Shown here piece after piece: positions 23,236 through 35,125 of a stretch of 64,000 nt of DNA. The stretch lies in contig BSDZ01000003.1 in the NCBI GenBank assembly GCA_030268105.1, positions 4,759,001 to 4,823,000 of the forward strand, in the 5' to 3' direction. Position 1 is the first letter of the stretch. Each line of letters begins with the position of its first letter. The notes beneath the pieces were generated by a model, which worked only from the letters and a program-made list of their open reading frames with translations, ran no database searches and was not told where the DNA came from. A program made the position numbers and the translations under genes. The DNA comes from Volvox africanus. Its lineage: Eukaryota; Chlorophyta; Chlorophyceae; Chlamydomonadales; Volvocaceae.

Positions 23236-26200
23236 TCAGTTATCTTCACCGCTATCGTCCAATAGGTCAATGCACTCGTACGGACTGCGTCCTCTGGAAG
23301 CGCCAATCGCGACCGCCCTCACGTGGTTGCTTGCGGCGCTGTATCCTGCCGTATGAACCCCGGGCGGAGGAGCAGCCCCCTGCGCTTGCTCTGCTACTGT
23401 ATTTGGCAACGCTGGGAAAGGCGTCGTCTGCACTCTACCTTGCACCTGTGGCTGTGGCTGTTGTTGTTGTTGTTGTTGTTGTGGTGGTGGTGGTGGTGGT
23501 GGTGGTGGTGGTGGTGGTGGCTGCGGCTGCGGCTGCGGCTGTTGCTCTTGATACTGTTGGATGGACGCGAACTGTTGGGTGCCCGCCGTTGGACGATAAG
23601 CCTGTGGCTGCTGTTGCTGGGGCGCTGCATGGTACCCCATGTGTGGCCGCGGATGTTTCTGCGGCTGCTGTAGCCACGGCATGTGCAGCATAAGGGAAGC
23701 TGCCTGCGGCTGTTGCGAAACAATAGGGAACGCAAACTGCTGGGCAGGTTGTTGCGCATTGTGGCCTGCAGCCGACCCAGCTATGACCTGTGGGACCGGC
23801 ACCACTGCTGTCCCCCCCGCCATTGACCCTGCCGCCATTGACCCTGCCGCAGCTGTCCCCGCCGCCATTGACCCTGCCGCCATTGACCCTGCCGCAGCTG
23901 TCCCCGCAGCCATTGACCCTGCTGCCATTGACCCTGCCGCAGCTGTCCCCGCAGCCATTGACCCTGCTGCCATTGACCCTGCCGCAGCTGTCCCCGCCGC
24001 CATTGACCCTGCCGCAGCTGTCCCCGTCACCATTGACCCTGCCGCAGCTGTCCCCGGCCGTCCTAACGCCCGATAAAGCGCTGTGACTGGTGCTCCGACC
24101 GGCAACGGCGTGAGCCCCGCCGCCCCTTCTTGTTGCCCTCCCGCCAACCGACTGCTAACCTGGACATTTGATGTGGTGCTCACGAGCTGATGATGCGACA
24201 ATCCCCCGCCACCACTCCCATCCGCTGCCCCTGTCCCCCCCGTGCTCAACGTCGAAACTCCAAGCTGCTGCTGCTGCTGCTGCTGCTGCGGCGGCGGCGG
24301 CGGCGGCAGCGGCGGCGGGTGTGGGACTGACGTCCCAGCCGTTGCAAGGTGTGACTGCTGCGCCGCCTGCTGCCCGTGAGGCCCCGCCTGCGGTGAAGAT
24401 TTATGGTGCGCCTGATGCCGGGAAAGCGACCCACTCGTCCTTTGGTCCAAGCGCTGCCGTTGGGTGGCCATGGCGGCCGCCCCAGCTGCCGCGAGCGCTG
24501 CTCCCAATCCACCCGATGGCGACACAGACCCGTTCCCCACCACGTTCTGATGCTGATGCTGGGTCGCCACAGCGCCTATGTTGGGAGGCACTATCCGTCG
24601 AGAGGGGATGATTATTCGCAAGGGCACATGTTGAGCCGCGTTGGCAGTTGCTCCGGAACCTGTCGAGACAGGCCCCGCCGTCGCGCCTGCCAACGGACCG
24701 CCGTTCATGTGGGGAGCCACAATGTCCCCAGTCCCGCCCGTGGATGTCCCCTCCTGGCCGCCTGCCCTTGTGACGCCGTTTGCTTGATGCTGCGTGGTGG
24801 TGCCCGCCTCCGCTACCGACGCGCCTCTGCATCCTCCGCCGCCATCCTCCTCATCCGAGGACAATAAATCGATGATGTCCGGTGTGGGCGGCCGCTTGCG
24901 CTTCTGACCCACGACCACTGACATAGCCGCTGCCGCGCGTCGAAGCTCCTCCTCCTCATCCGTCTCCTCTCCCCCGCTGCTGTCAGCACCGCCGGCGGCG
25001 CCGCTGGGACCAAGGCTGCTGGGACCGCCGCCGCCGCCCGCCGCCGCCGCCACCGCTTCTCCCAGCGGATTTTCGTCCATGATGCTGTAAAAGCGGTCTT
25101 TCCATCCCGCTGGTCGCCACGAGCCGTCCGACTCAACCTCCACCTCCATGACGGAGGGGAAGTTCGCTAGCGCCGATATGATGCGTTGCATATACGTATC
25201 AATCTGCAAGAGTGCACAGTGCTTCATGTCAGGCGACACAGTAAAACGTAGTGCATGGAATCATGAAGCATGCGAAACACGGCCGGCTTAACACGGCCGG
25301 CTACCCCCGCATCTTCCTGTGGGCCTCCGCACCATTAGGTCCCGCCTTGTCTCTCCCCTAGTCCCCCCCTCCCTTTTTCCTCGTTCTCCGGATCGCCTTA
25401 CACTCCCGCGTCCACATCCCATTCTCGCAGCATCAAACAACACCAAATAAAAAAATCAGGAATTAGAGCTCGTGCGCACTTGCTTAACCTCGCGTGGCCT
25501 TTTGCTATCCGATACTCCACTGCTGTCTCCAGTTCTTACGCATAATTGAAATCTACGTTACCTGAAGGAGGAAAATCTTACCGGTTATGGCCCTGATAAC
25601 AATATATACATATATATATAGTGTGTGTGTATATCGTTATCAGGGCCATAACCGGTATATATATATACCGGCCCTGATATATGTACACACACACACATAT
25701 AGATACATACATATACAGACGATGTTATGCCGTGCGGATTACGTACACGCCGACATCACTCCCGCCAAGCGGCCGCCGTTTCAGACCCACCTGCAGCGAG
25801 TTCACAGTACTGTGGGCCATGCTGGTGGGGCACTGCCATTTTCGTGTCCGCGCGGCGCTGTCCAGGAAGGCCTCCAGGTCGAAACACGCCAGGCCCTTCA
25901 CCTCCTCGAACCGCGCGGGGGTGCGCACCCTGGTGCCCAGGATAGGGCAGCGGAGGGATACGACCGTCGCCCCCGTCTGCAATTCGTCGTCGTCATCGCG
26001 AGCCAACTGCAGCGGTGACACGGCCAGAACGACCACAACCGTGAGGGTGGGGCAAATGGACCCATGATGTGGTAGCGCCATTAGCGCCATTTATAGCGCT
26101 ACTAATTTGCAAATCAACGACAGCGCTACGATATGTCATTGTCACCACCATGCATCTATAGGCGTGTCTGGTGCAACCGGGGAGCTGGTACAGGCTGGGA

Positions 26201-29200
26201 TAGCATGGATAGCTGTTGGGGGGGGGAGGGTGTGAAATGAGGCGGTGACGCTTACCTCACACGTTCACCTCCACATGCGTGGAAGTAGTCCATGTTGGGT
26301 CCCACGCCCTCTCAGTCACCATCCACCACCGTCAAACCAACCCTATTTTGCCGCGCTGCAGCTGAACTCCCCCCGAGAGCAGCCTAATGGTGCCGCACCT
26401 GCAGCTGGACCCGCTTCAGGGCGTCCTCCACGCTGAGCTGTTTCGCCATCAGACGCTTAACCTCCTCCGCAGACCGCCGCCGCATCAGCAGCACCACCAT
26501 GGCATACGCCGAGTTGTCCGCGCACTGCATGATCAGGTGGAAGCGCCCTGGAGGACACCCGGGATGGGGAAGGACATATTCAACTGAGGGAGAGGAAGAG
26601 AGGGAGAGAGGGAGAGAGGGAGGGAGAGGGAGAGAGGGAGAGAAGGAGAGAGGGAGAGAGAGGGAGAGAGGGAGAGATGGAGAGAGGGAGAGAGGGAGGG
26701 AGAGAGAGAGAGAGGGACGGAGGGAGGGAGGGAGGGAGAGAGGGAGGGAGGGAGAGAGGGAGGGAGGGAGGGAGGGAGGGAGAGAGCGAGAGGGAGAGAG
26801 GGAGAGAGGGAGAGAGGGAGAGAGGGAGAGAGGGAGAGAGGGAGAGAGGGAGAGAGGGAGAGAGGGAGAGAGGGAGAGAGAGGGAGAGAGGGAGAGAGGG
26901 AGGGAGAGAGAGAGAGAGGGAGAGAGGGAGAGAGAGAGAGAGAGGGAGGGAGGGAGGGAGGGAGAGAGAGAGGGAGACGGATGGCAAGGAATAGAGAAGG
27001 GGGACGGAGTGAGAGGCGGAGAGGGTGAGGGATAAAAGAGTGACAAAAGGGAATAGGATAACTGTAGCTGGAGGCAAGAGCCATAATGTAACGAAAAGGT
27101 GGAAGAGAGAGAAAGCGAGAGGCCGAAGGAGGAGAGAGAGGGGGAGGGAAAATCCGTTCAGAAGCCCACTAAACACCACAGAATGCTGCACGGTCCTGTA
27201 TACCTGGAGTGCAGAACACAAACATGTCCCACAGTGAAGCGACGAGAACACATACGCACACCCATACTCATACCCATACACACACCCATACCCATACACA
27301 TACACATACCCATACATACAGCCATACACACACGCATACACACACAGCAGTCAGCTCAGTGAGGGGAATCAGTTGCTTGTAACTCGGTTCCCACCCATCG
27401 GCCCCCAAGCAGCCATCCAGGACCTTCTGCCCTTCTTGCCCGCCCTCCCCATCAGCCTCTGTGCACGACCCACGCCAAACTCATCCGCCGCACTCCGCAC
27501 GCATTGGATCCCTCAGGTTCCAGCCGTCCAACCATCTCGATCCTGTGATGGGTCATTCGCTCACTTCATCCAGCTTCCCCCCCCTCTCAGCTGCCCGTCC
27601 AACCAGCCACCTATGAGCGGCCGCTTATTCCCCCCTCTCAGCTGCCCGTCCAACCAGCCACCTACGAGCGGCCCCAGCACCCACCCCCGCTAGCGCTACT
27701 CCAAAGTTGACCGATGTTTGCGGGCTCGTCTCGTGCATTGGCTCCCAATTTCTGTGTCGAGTTGCGCGAGTATACCCGGTATTGGACGGTATTGACCCGA
27801 AGGTCGGCCAGCAGCGGCCAATGGAATCGGAAGGGTACTGCATCGTTCATTTGTAGACAGACCAGCTGCAGACAAGCGAGCGAGGGGCAGAGAGAGAGAG
27901 AGAGAAGAGGGGGAGATTAAGAAAGTGGATACAAAGAAGTCAGTGACCAAAGCGGAGGATGGTAGGTGTTCATTCACGGGAATGGTGGACGCGTGGGGGG
28001 AGGAGGCGAATATATAAGACTGATACTGGGAGGGAGGGGGGGAGAGAGAGCGGGGACCGGGCAGTGGAGGTGCACGAAGGCGCCGCGGCGAGGTGTGGGT
28101 AGTGCTTTGGGCCGGTCAATCCGTGGGATCGGTGGGTTGGCAGCCCGTGGGTAAGAGAGAGCTGTACGGCATAAAACCTGGCGTCGTGACTGGTTGAATT
28201 CACTTTCCGTATCCGCTTTCCCTCCCTCATCCACCTTTCCCTCTTGCCCCCCTCTTACCCCCCTCCCTCCCTCCCTCCCTCCCCACCCGACAAGACTCGA
28301 CCGAAACCCGTTCATTAAGCAACCTTTCTCCAGTCCCCACCGCCCCTCTACCTCAGATGGTTTTGTTCCCTACACCCACAGCCACCGCACCTGCAGCTGG
28401 TGTTCAGTTTGACGACCCTTGATCTTTTGAATCTGTTGCGATGTCAGCGTGAAAGTTCGCTCGCCAGTTCTCATGTGCTGCATTACGCCGCTGACCTGCG
28501 CAGTCCAAATAGCACAGAGGGTCACCGCACAGAGTGCACGACCCGGGGGTCGCAGCTGTTGTGAGGGGCCAAACGCTACGGGCCGGGAGCCAGAGCGAGG
28601 AAGAGGGGCGTATGAATCGGGATGGCAGCTGTCGAGTTGCTGAGCTAAGACCAAGGTAGGGGCTGGAGGTTTGGGGGGACTGGAGGTATGCCGAGGACAA
28701 GTTACGGGTTGCGTTTCGGTCAACCTGACGGTCAAACTCAGCTGCAGAGGTACTCTGGGTCCCACTTTTGGTCCGCCCGTATACCTCAAGACTCCAACCG
28801 CCGCCGCCAATGACGAGGCATGTGAGTCATCCCCGCCCCACCATCAGTCATGGCTTTGTGGCTCTCAGGGTCTGCGAAAACCCGCCAATGGCCTATCCTT
28901 TCCGAACACCACCACTCAGCCAGCCGCGTCCCCAGAAGTGAAGCCGGTTCAACACGGGTTTCCGCAATAACACGACCACGATGGGCACGACGCAGCGCGA
29001 TGCCCAGCTTGGGAGCTCAGCCAGCCTGTCGTCGCCGGCCAGGATGGACAGGACAGGACACAGCCAGGATGGAGCTCGCACACTGCAACGCCAGGAGGTA
29101 ACCAAATCCCTGTCTGCCGACCGCATCACCCACCCTTGGAGGGGCCATCACTTAGGACGGCTCCATGGGAGTGAAAGGTCTGGACTGGATGGCGTATTGC

Positions 29201-31434
29201 AGCCCCTGCCCCTCAATAATCGCGAACCCGTCGGGGGCTGGGGATCTCCGAACGCCCCTTGCCAAACCACCCTCCCCTTGCAACATGAGATAAGATGATG
29301 CTTTCCCGTAGCCAAGGATCGGTGGGCGCCTGATCTGTATGTGATCCGGGACGTGGTTTCCAACCCAGCCAAACCCGTTTAAGCATTCAACACCCTCCAG
29401 CGCCTGTTAAGGAGTCGCCAGTGGCAGCCCCTGCCTCCCTGTGGTGGCGGCTTCCCCTTTCACACAGACACAGACACAAACGCAGACCCCGTTCCAGCGA
29501 CGGACATGGAATCCGAATCCCCCTGCTGCTGCTGCGCACCACTTGGCCCGTCGCTGTGCTCCAGAACACACTCCTGCACTCGTTGGTCCTGCTTCCTTTC
29601 GACCCCGAGTCGCTTCACATCGCCGTCACCAAAGAAATCGGTTCATGGCGGGTCCCCGCATTGGATAGCCCTCCTTCATCGGCCCCGTCTGGGCGGCTCC
29701 AGTTCTGCTCTAACCCCAGACCCAGCAACCTGTTCATGCCGCCTCCCGCCACGGCCACCTGCCACCGCCGCTTGCCAAAACCCTTCTGGACCGTTTCTAA
29801 AACCCTCGGGCAGCGAAGTACCACAACCCAGAGCCCGACCGGTCAACCTGAAGCAACTTTGTAGGTTTCCCCGACCCCCAGGCACGCTCCTCGTTGTCCC
29901 CGAACCAGCCCCTAGGCCCCCAAGTTATGTGTCCATGTCTCAACGTTGTTATGAAAAGTTCCGGTCCCCCGGCCCGGCGTCCCCGGACCCCTGTTTCATC
30001 TCCGAGTTGCTCTGCTGGTCCTCTTCCCACTCACCCCAGTCTGCTTCCCTGTGGACGACAGCCGAACGGTCGGTGCGATGTCCGCATCCTCCACCTGCCA
30101 GAACGGGTCCGCACGCTTTGCACGACACAACTCGCAAAAGAATATGTCACCGCCAGCCGGGGGCCGCGACCCGGGGCCCAGTAACCCTAAGCCCACGCAG
30201 TGCCGGTGCTGCCACACGCCACAACTCCGGCATTGCACCAGCTGCTGGCGCTCGGAGTTAGACCCACAGCAGCAGCGGATGACGGGCGCTGCTCCTGAGG
30301 CGGCAGCGGCACCGCCGGATTTGCCGGCAGCAGCGTTGGCAGCGGCGACACGCTCCCGAAGGAATACGGACATGGCACCAGCTAGCGTTCCTTCGCTGCC
30401 TGCTGCAGGTGGGCCTGCGCTGCCGCTGAGGGCCTTCGTGTCTTCAGCGGCATGGCCGCCGCCGCCACTCCCCCCAGCGCCGCCAGCACCTTGCGAGCTA
30501 TTGACGTTTCCGGTGCTGGAGGACATCAGCCTGTTGTAAATCTCGTTAACGACGCGCTCGGCTGCTGACACACGCCAGATGTCGCGAGGGGGCTGTCCAT
30601 TGTTGGTGCTGCAAGGGTGGGGCGTGTGGGAAGGTTCGGAGGTTCGGAGGTTCGGAGTCCAATGGTGTTTGGCGAAGCGAAGGCGGGTAGGGAGTGGGAG
30701 GGTGTTCGGGTAGGGGATGGCCTTCTGGTAGAGATTGTCCCAAGAGCTGCTGGTGCCAAGTGAGCAGAATTGGAATTGATGACTTGCTGCGGAGGGAACA
30801 GCGCAGGATTTCGAACGCAAACTCCCGAATATGATAACATATCTACAAGACAGCATGGTAGGTGATGGAATTACATGAATATGGTGCTTAAAGCACTCCC
30901 GCCTGGCGCCCAGATGCCAGTACTCAGGTGTATGGTAAGCAATCGTGTTTCTTAAGAACAGAGCTTTCCTGACCCCAAAGTGCTGTTTGCAGATCGAAGA
31001 CCAGGTGGCGCAAACATAAGCGCATGAGGAGGCGCGGCTTGGGTTTCAGAACCGGCGCTTGTGCTCTCAAACCCACCTCTGGTGAAGGCTAATATCCACC
31101 ACGCTGCTTTGGCAACTAGCAACCTCAATGGCCGCCCCTTCAACTTCCTCAACTTCAGCGAGCTGTCGGATTTCCGTGCCTTACACATCTACTTACAGGT
31201 GCAAAGCGTCCTCAAAGACGTCCAGCAGCCGCTGCTGTAGATCAGGCTTATTCCCAGTTTTCCGCATTCCAAGCCGCTCGAGACATTCTTGGAGGTCAGG
31301 CCTCCGTAGAGCTGCCACACGGCGCTGTCAGCAATCGCCAAAGCGTCAGTACCAGCTAAAGCTCCATAACCAGGTCTAAAACCCCGAGGTCAACTCACCC
31401 GGATTTCATCAATATTTCCTAAGCTAGTGGCCAT
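23236..31434 (-). CDS. SIZ1: SIZ1/PIAS-type SUMO E3 ligase with degenerate SP-RING
   Basis: Exons complement(23236..25203, 25791..26006, 26399..26583, 27712..27865, 28391..28495, 30035..30608, 31197..31324, 31399..31434); 3366 nt, 1121 residues. Order: SAP domain (residues 13-55, [19 protein letters not shown]); PHD finger (about 165-225, [25 protein letters not shown], then RADPFW); PINIT domain (about 247-394, [36 protein letters not shown]); SP-RING (about 408-456, [24 protein letters not shown]); then VEVESDGSW, two SUMO-interacting motifs ([24 protein letters not shown] at the C-terminus) and 500 residues of Gln/Pro/Ala low complexity. SIZ1 moves SUMO from the E2 to nuclear targets. Most SP-RING zinc ligands are replaced (see findings). 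The start of the exon ending 28495 could instead be about 18 bases downstream. Confidence 0.9.
23458..23549. repeat. Triplet microsatellite encoding polyP/polyQ in SIZ1
   Basis: On the plus strand (GTT)n then (GGT)n then (GGCTGC)n. On the coding strand it gives alternating QP, a polyproline run and polyQ in the SIZ1 tail. Long plus-strand open frames here (poly-V, poly-W) are artefacts. Confidence 0.9.
23818..24054. repeat. In-frame minisatellite, Gly-Ser-Met-Ala-rich, in SIZ1 tail
   Basis: Units built from cattgaccctgc and cgcagctgtccc blocks alternate in about 42-bp higher-order copies. On the minus strand they encode repeated AAGSMAAG(T/S) segments. All copies keep reading frame. Confidence 0.88.
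25579..25657. repeat. 22-bp perfect inverted repeat around AT/GT core
   Basis: Arm 25579-25600 (taccggttatggccctgataac, in part) pairs perfectly with 25636-25657 across a 35-bp loop of TATA and GTGT. A second small palindrome, ccggtatatatatataccgg, overlaps the right end, and a partial third copy follows at about 25667-25680. It lies in a SIZ1 intron. Confidence 0.85.
26588..26986. repeat. About 400-bp GGGAGA/GAGA microsatellite in SIZ1 intron
   Basis: Nearly pure purine tract of GGGAGA and GGGA units on the plus strand. On the SIZ1 (minus) strand it is an uninterrupted CTCCCT pyrimidine tract whose end lies 5 bases from the 3' splice site at 26583/26584. All long open frames over it (poly SLP, poly RE) are repeat artefacts. 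Confidence 0.93.
27242..27352. repeat. CATACC/CACA simple repeat in SIZ1 intron
   Basis: Imperfect (CCATACA)n and (CA)n tract inside the same large intron. Confidence 0.75.
27580..27673. repeat. 43-bp direct repeat, two copies
   Basis: Copies at 27580-27622 and 27631-27673 differ at one base (ctatgagcgg versus ctacgagcgg); period 51 bp. Intronic in SIZ1. Confidence 0.85.
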
Positions 31435-31889
31435 CAATACCCGCCGTAGCCCAAAGACCCGATTAAAGGTCTAGGAAGCAAATGGGCCGTCCTGTGCTAG
31501 ACGGTGCCAAAAAATGTTACAGACTTTGGACGAAGTGTAACCTCACGATAGAAGCAAGGCAATGAAGTATAATTTAGATATATTGTAGATAAAAAGGCAA
31601 ATTCGTTACCAGCAGTTTTCCACCTGTTTAGGCATGAGTGATTGTACAAATAATGAGTTAGCAGCAAAGAAGTGTTATAGGATAGAGAAAAAGCCAGGTG
31701 ATTTCGCCAGCATCGTCCATCATTCAACAAGGGTTGGGCGCTGCAGTACTACACCGCCGAAATCCACTAAAAAACTATCACTTCAATTTCAACTAAAAAT
31801 TCTGATTGCACTTCCTATAGGTCGCCTAGCCTTCCCATCTGCCGGCATTTCTTTTGCAAGCCACCAATAGTGAATTACCGCGAGGTGTA
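31435..31889. promoter_or_regulatory. Divergent promoter region, SIZ1 / CLPP4
   Basis: 455 bp between opposite start codons. AT-rich with no recognisable element beyond that. It must contain both 5' UTRs. Confidence 0.5.
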
Positions 31890-34800
31890 ATGGTCGCCAC
31901 CGCTTATTTGTGCGGTATTCAGAGCACCTGCCCCCTTGCCGGCGGGCCCACCAGACGGCGAGCGGCTGGGTTGCGTGTGCGTGCACAGCTATGGACACCG
32001 GAGCAGCCCAGCCACCGGACAAAGGGCTGGGATCGCCCATGGATCCAAGCAAACTCTCAACCTATCGTGGCGCCAAGGACTGCGGAAATGCAGGGTGACC
32101 CGTTTGGCCTCTTGCTTCGGCAGCGCATTGTTTTCTTGGGCGGCGAGGTCGAAGACTTTGGCGCAGACGCGCTTATCAGCCAGCTTTTGCTACTAGATTC
32201 ACAAGATCCAACAAAAGACATCAAGATGTTCATCAACTCGCCCGGTGCGTAGTGCATCCCGTCGCGAAACGCTGTCCTCCACCCCAAGTGACGCAATCTT
32301 TGTGTGCTCATTGTCGGAGACCACTTTAGTCTCTTGCTCACAAGTTTGTGGGCAACTATATGGCTCGCAGGTGGATCGGTGACGGCGGGAATGGGCATCT
32401 ATGACGCGATGATGCTTTGTCGCGCGGACGTCCACACCTATTGCTTCGGCCTTGCTGCCTCCATGGGAGCCTTTCTTTTGGGTGCAGGCAAGCGCGGCAA
32501 GCGCCACAGCATGCCGAACGCTCGCATTATGATCCACCAGCCCTTGGGTGGCGCTAGCGGCCAGGCTGTGGACATCGAGATTCAGGTGAGTTACCCAGGC
32601 CATTGCGGGTGAAACAGGTCCCAGAATGCGTACGTGGTTTGCTGGAGGAAGGGCGTGGTATGACCAGTCAGCCCTGAAGAGAGGGGGCAGTTCATGTCAA
32701 TCACTGCCTTGAATGACGTGCTTCGTGCTCTATCTGCGATAGAACCAGGATAGGTTCCTTGGAAAAGATTTGCATCATGTTGAAAGAACATGCCATGCTT
32801 CAGAGTGGGAATCTCGCTCAACTTCGGTCTCATAATCACGGGGCAGGTTGCAACAGTTAGTCATCTCAGCAGCAGATGAGGCATGCTCCATCCGGCATGC
32901 TGCATCCGGTGTCGCTAGTGGGGTATTGGGTCACGGAATAGCCGCCTCATGACATGACTCGCCTCCGGCGCCCCGGTCCCGAAACGCAAAAAATGGGCGG
33001 ACTCTGTCCTTATCATCGGACCGCCTGTGGTCGGTTTTCGCAATGCTGTGGTGGTTCTTGTCAGGATCTTACCCTCGCCCTTCGCAAGTTGCGCGCGGTG
33101 CGGAACAGACGGGCCACCGTCTTGCCCAGCGTGTAATTCTGTTGCACACATGCCGTGATGCGGGCAGTGCTCTCTCTGTCACCTCCGTCGTGCGTGATCA
33201 GGCGATTTTGTGGAGGATGTTTTGGATCATGACAACATGCTTGGCGTGGGCGCGCATTCCGCATGGCATGAACCTGCTTTATTCTGTGCTAAGTTCTGTT
33301 TGCAATGTGGCAAAGAGTCCACCATTTCATCGGACGACCTAAAGGCCCCGCAGGGAATTGCTGGTGCTGTCAAGTGTTGTCAAGGATGTGAAAGTGCGCT
33401 TCCGTGCCTGGTCCTCGGCACCGAACAATTCATTTTCTACGTGCGGGCCAGTAAGGCGCTTCCCATGACCCCCATGGCACCCAACTTGGCCATGATCCCC
33501 ATGGCATCCCCATCCCCATCTCACAGGCCAAGGAGATCATGTATCACAAGGCTAACCTGAACCGCATCATGGCCGATTACACGGCTCAACCTCTGTCCAA
33601 GATAGAGGAGGACACGGACCGCGACCGGTACATGTCCCCCTTGGAAGCTAAGGAGTACGGGCTGATCGATCATATCATCGGAGGAGAGGAGGCGGTGTTC
33701 AACGTCAAAGGGAGTTTAAAAAAGTTCCCCAAGGTGGGTGACAAGGGAGGGAGGCTGGGATGGAGCAGTTCAGGCCAAAAGCTGCGCAGCGAGCCCCGGG
33801 TTTCGCTTTTAATGAGAGCTGCATTGGGACATGAGGGTAGCATTTGTGCTGGAATTATGCAGGGTCGCAGTTTCGAGTCCTGTCTTCCACCAGTCCAGCC
33901 ACTGTTTTGCGCAAATAGGCGCGTATGACAGCATTAACGTCTGCGTGCGGCTCTGGGACGGGGAAGAGAAGGATGTGCGGTCCTGTACTCGTATTGGATA
34001 AGGGACTACTGGATGGCAAAGGTTCATGGGCTGGGCCTCAACGTGCATAAGGGCCATTCCGATTCCTTACGTACAGTATGATAGGACATTAAAGAAGGGG
34101 CGTCCGTACTTGCAGGGGCGTTATTGTCTGTGCTCGCAAGGCGAGTGTGAAGGGGCTTATAATGAGTCCGGTGTGTGACTGTCAACTCTCCATTCGTGCA
34201 CGCATACGGTTGCAGTTGCACTCATCCCCACAACGACGACCCTTTATGGTCCCGCACCGCACTGCATTCACTGGGATTATTGATGCGTGGTCTGCGGCTG
34301 TGGGCAACAGGCTGATATGCAGGACGGTGAAAGTGTTCACGGCAGGTACATAGAGGTTAGTGATGCTGTGTGGCACATTCTGTCTGGATGCCGTGCCAGT
34401 GCTTCGTGTTTGTTTGGTGTTTGTGTTGCAGGTCAAAGAGGAGTTTGTGACGGACCGTGACGACCTCATTCAGCGGAACATCATGGACGGAGATCCGTTC
34501 CTCTCAGAGACGCCGTCCTGGCGCTTCAGGAAGCCAGAGACAGAGCCTTACATGCCCAGCCAGACGCCAGGTATGGTTGTAATATGAAGTATAAGAACGG
34601 ATTGTCCAAGCGAGTTGGTTTAAAACGATGCTCCAGATGGAGGGGATTGTAAGATGGTTAAAGCAGAGGCTGACGAAGGCCATGAGAGTTTGGCTGCCAT
34701 ACAATGCTGGTCCGCGGAGTCTTGGAAAAGGGTTAGAAGCGGATTCGTTGGGGTTTTGGTAGAGGGCACGAGGTTCTCGTGGAACTGAAATGGCTGGCAG

Positions 34801-35125
34801 CATGGGTTCTGGCAGGGGTACTTCTGGCCGCGGTATTGTGGGATGAGGTTTCTTTTTTCAGTGTTTGGATGGTGAATCGAGCAGACCGAGTTGCAAACCT
34901 GTTAGACAGGCCGTGGATTCCTGCCAAGCTGCCGTTGCCAATGCGTCTGCTGGTGAACATGATCATTTGATTTTTGTCTGGTATGCGAAATCCGCAGGCT
35001 CGCCATGGTTTCGGGTCAAGAAAGTCCCGAAGGAGGAGTACAAGGAGATGCTCGAGCGACGGGAGCAGCAGGCTCTGCCCGATGGGAAGAAGTCTGTGAA
35101 GGAGCGGATTGATGAGGCTTGGTAG
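31890..35125 (+). CDS. CLPP4: Plastid Clp protease proteolytic subunit ClpP4
   Basis: Exons 31890..32244, 32371..32585, 33527..33733, 34432..34570, 34998..35125; 1044 nt, 347 residues. Residues 1 to about 60 form a transit-peptide-like leader. The ClpP fold begins at [11 protein letters not shown]. The catalytic triad is complete: Ser149 (GLAASMGAF), His174 ([10 protein letters not shown]) and Asp223 (TDRDRYMS); spacings of 25 and 49 residues equal those of E. coli ClpP (97-122-171). The [13 protein letters not shown] segment and overall pattern resemble ClpP4 more than other plastid subunits. An extension of about 85 residues after the core ([14 protein letters not shown], then [12 protein letters not shown], ending in DEAW) recalls the C-terminal extension of Chlamydomonas ClpP4. 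It acts in the stromal ClpPR core. ATG at 31890 is the only in-frame start before the core that gives a sensible leader. Confidence 0.92.

Noticed and set aside
23205..23693. Plus-strand frames with poly-Val and poly-Trp runs
   Set aside because: Translations of the SIZ1 GTT/GGT microsatellite on the wrong strand.
26384..27341. Long open frames rich in Ser-Leu-Pro or Arg-Glu on both strands
   Set aside because: They are translations of the GGGAGA microsatellite, open in all frames because the repeat has no stop codon.
33824..33892. tRNA-like sequence with a near-perfect B box (gtttcgagtcc) and terminal CCA in a CLPP4 intron
   Set aside because: Acceptor stem has a mismatch, and no proper D arm or anticodon arm can be drawn. 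At most a degenerate tRNA-derived remnant.
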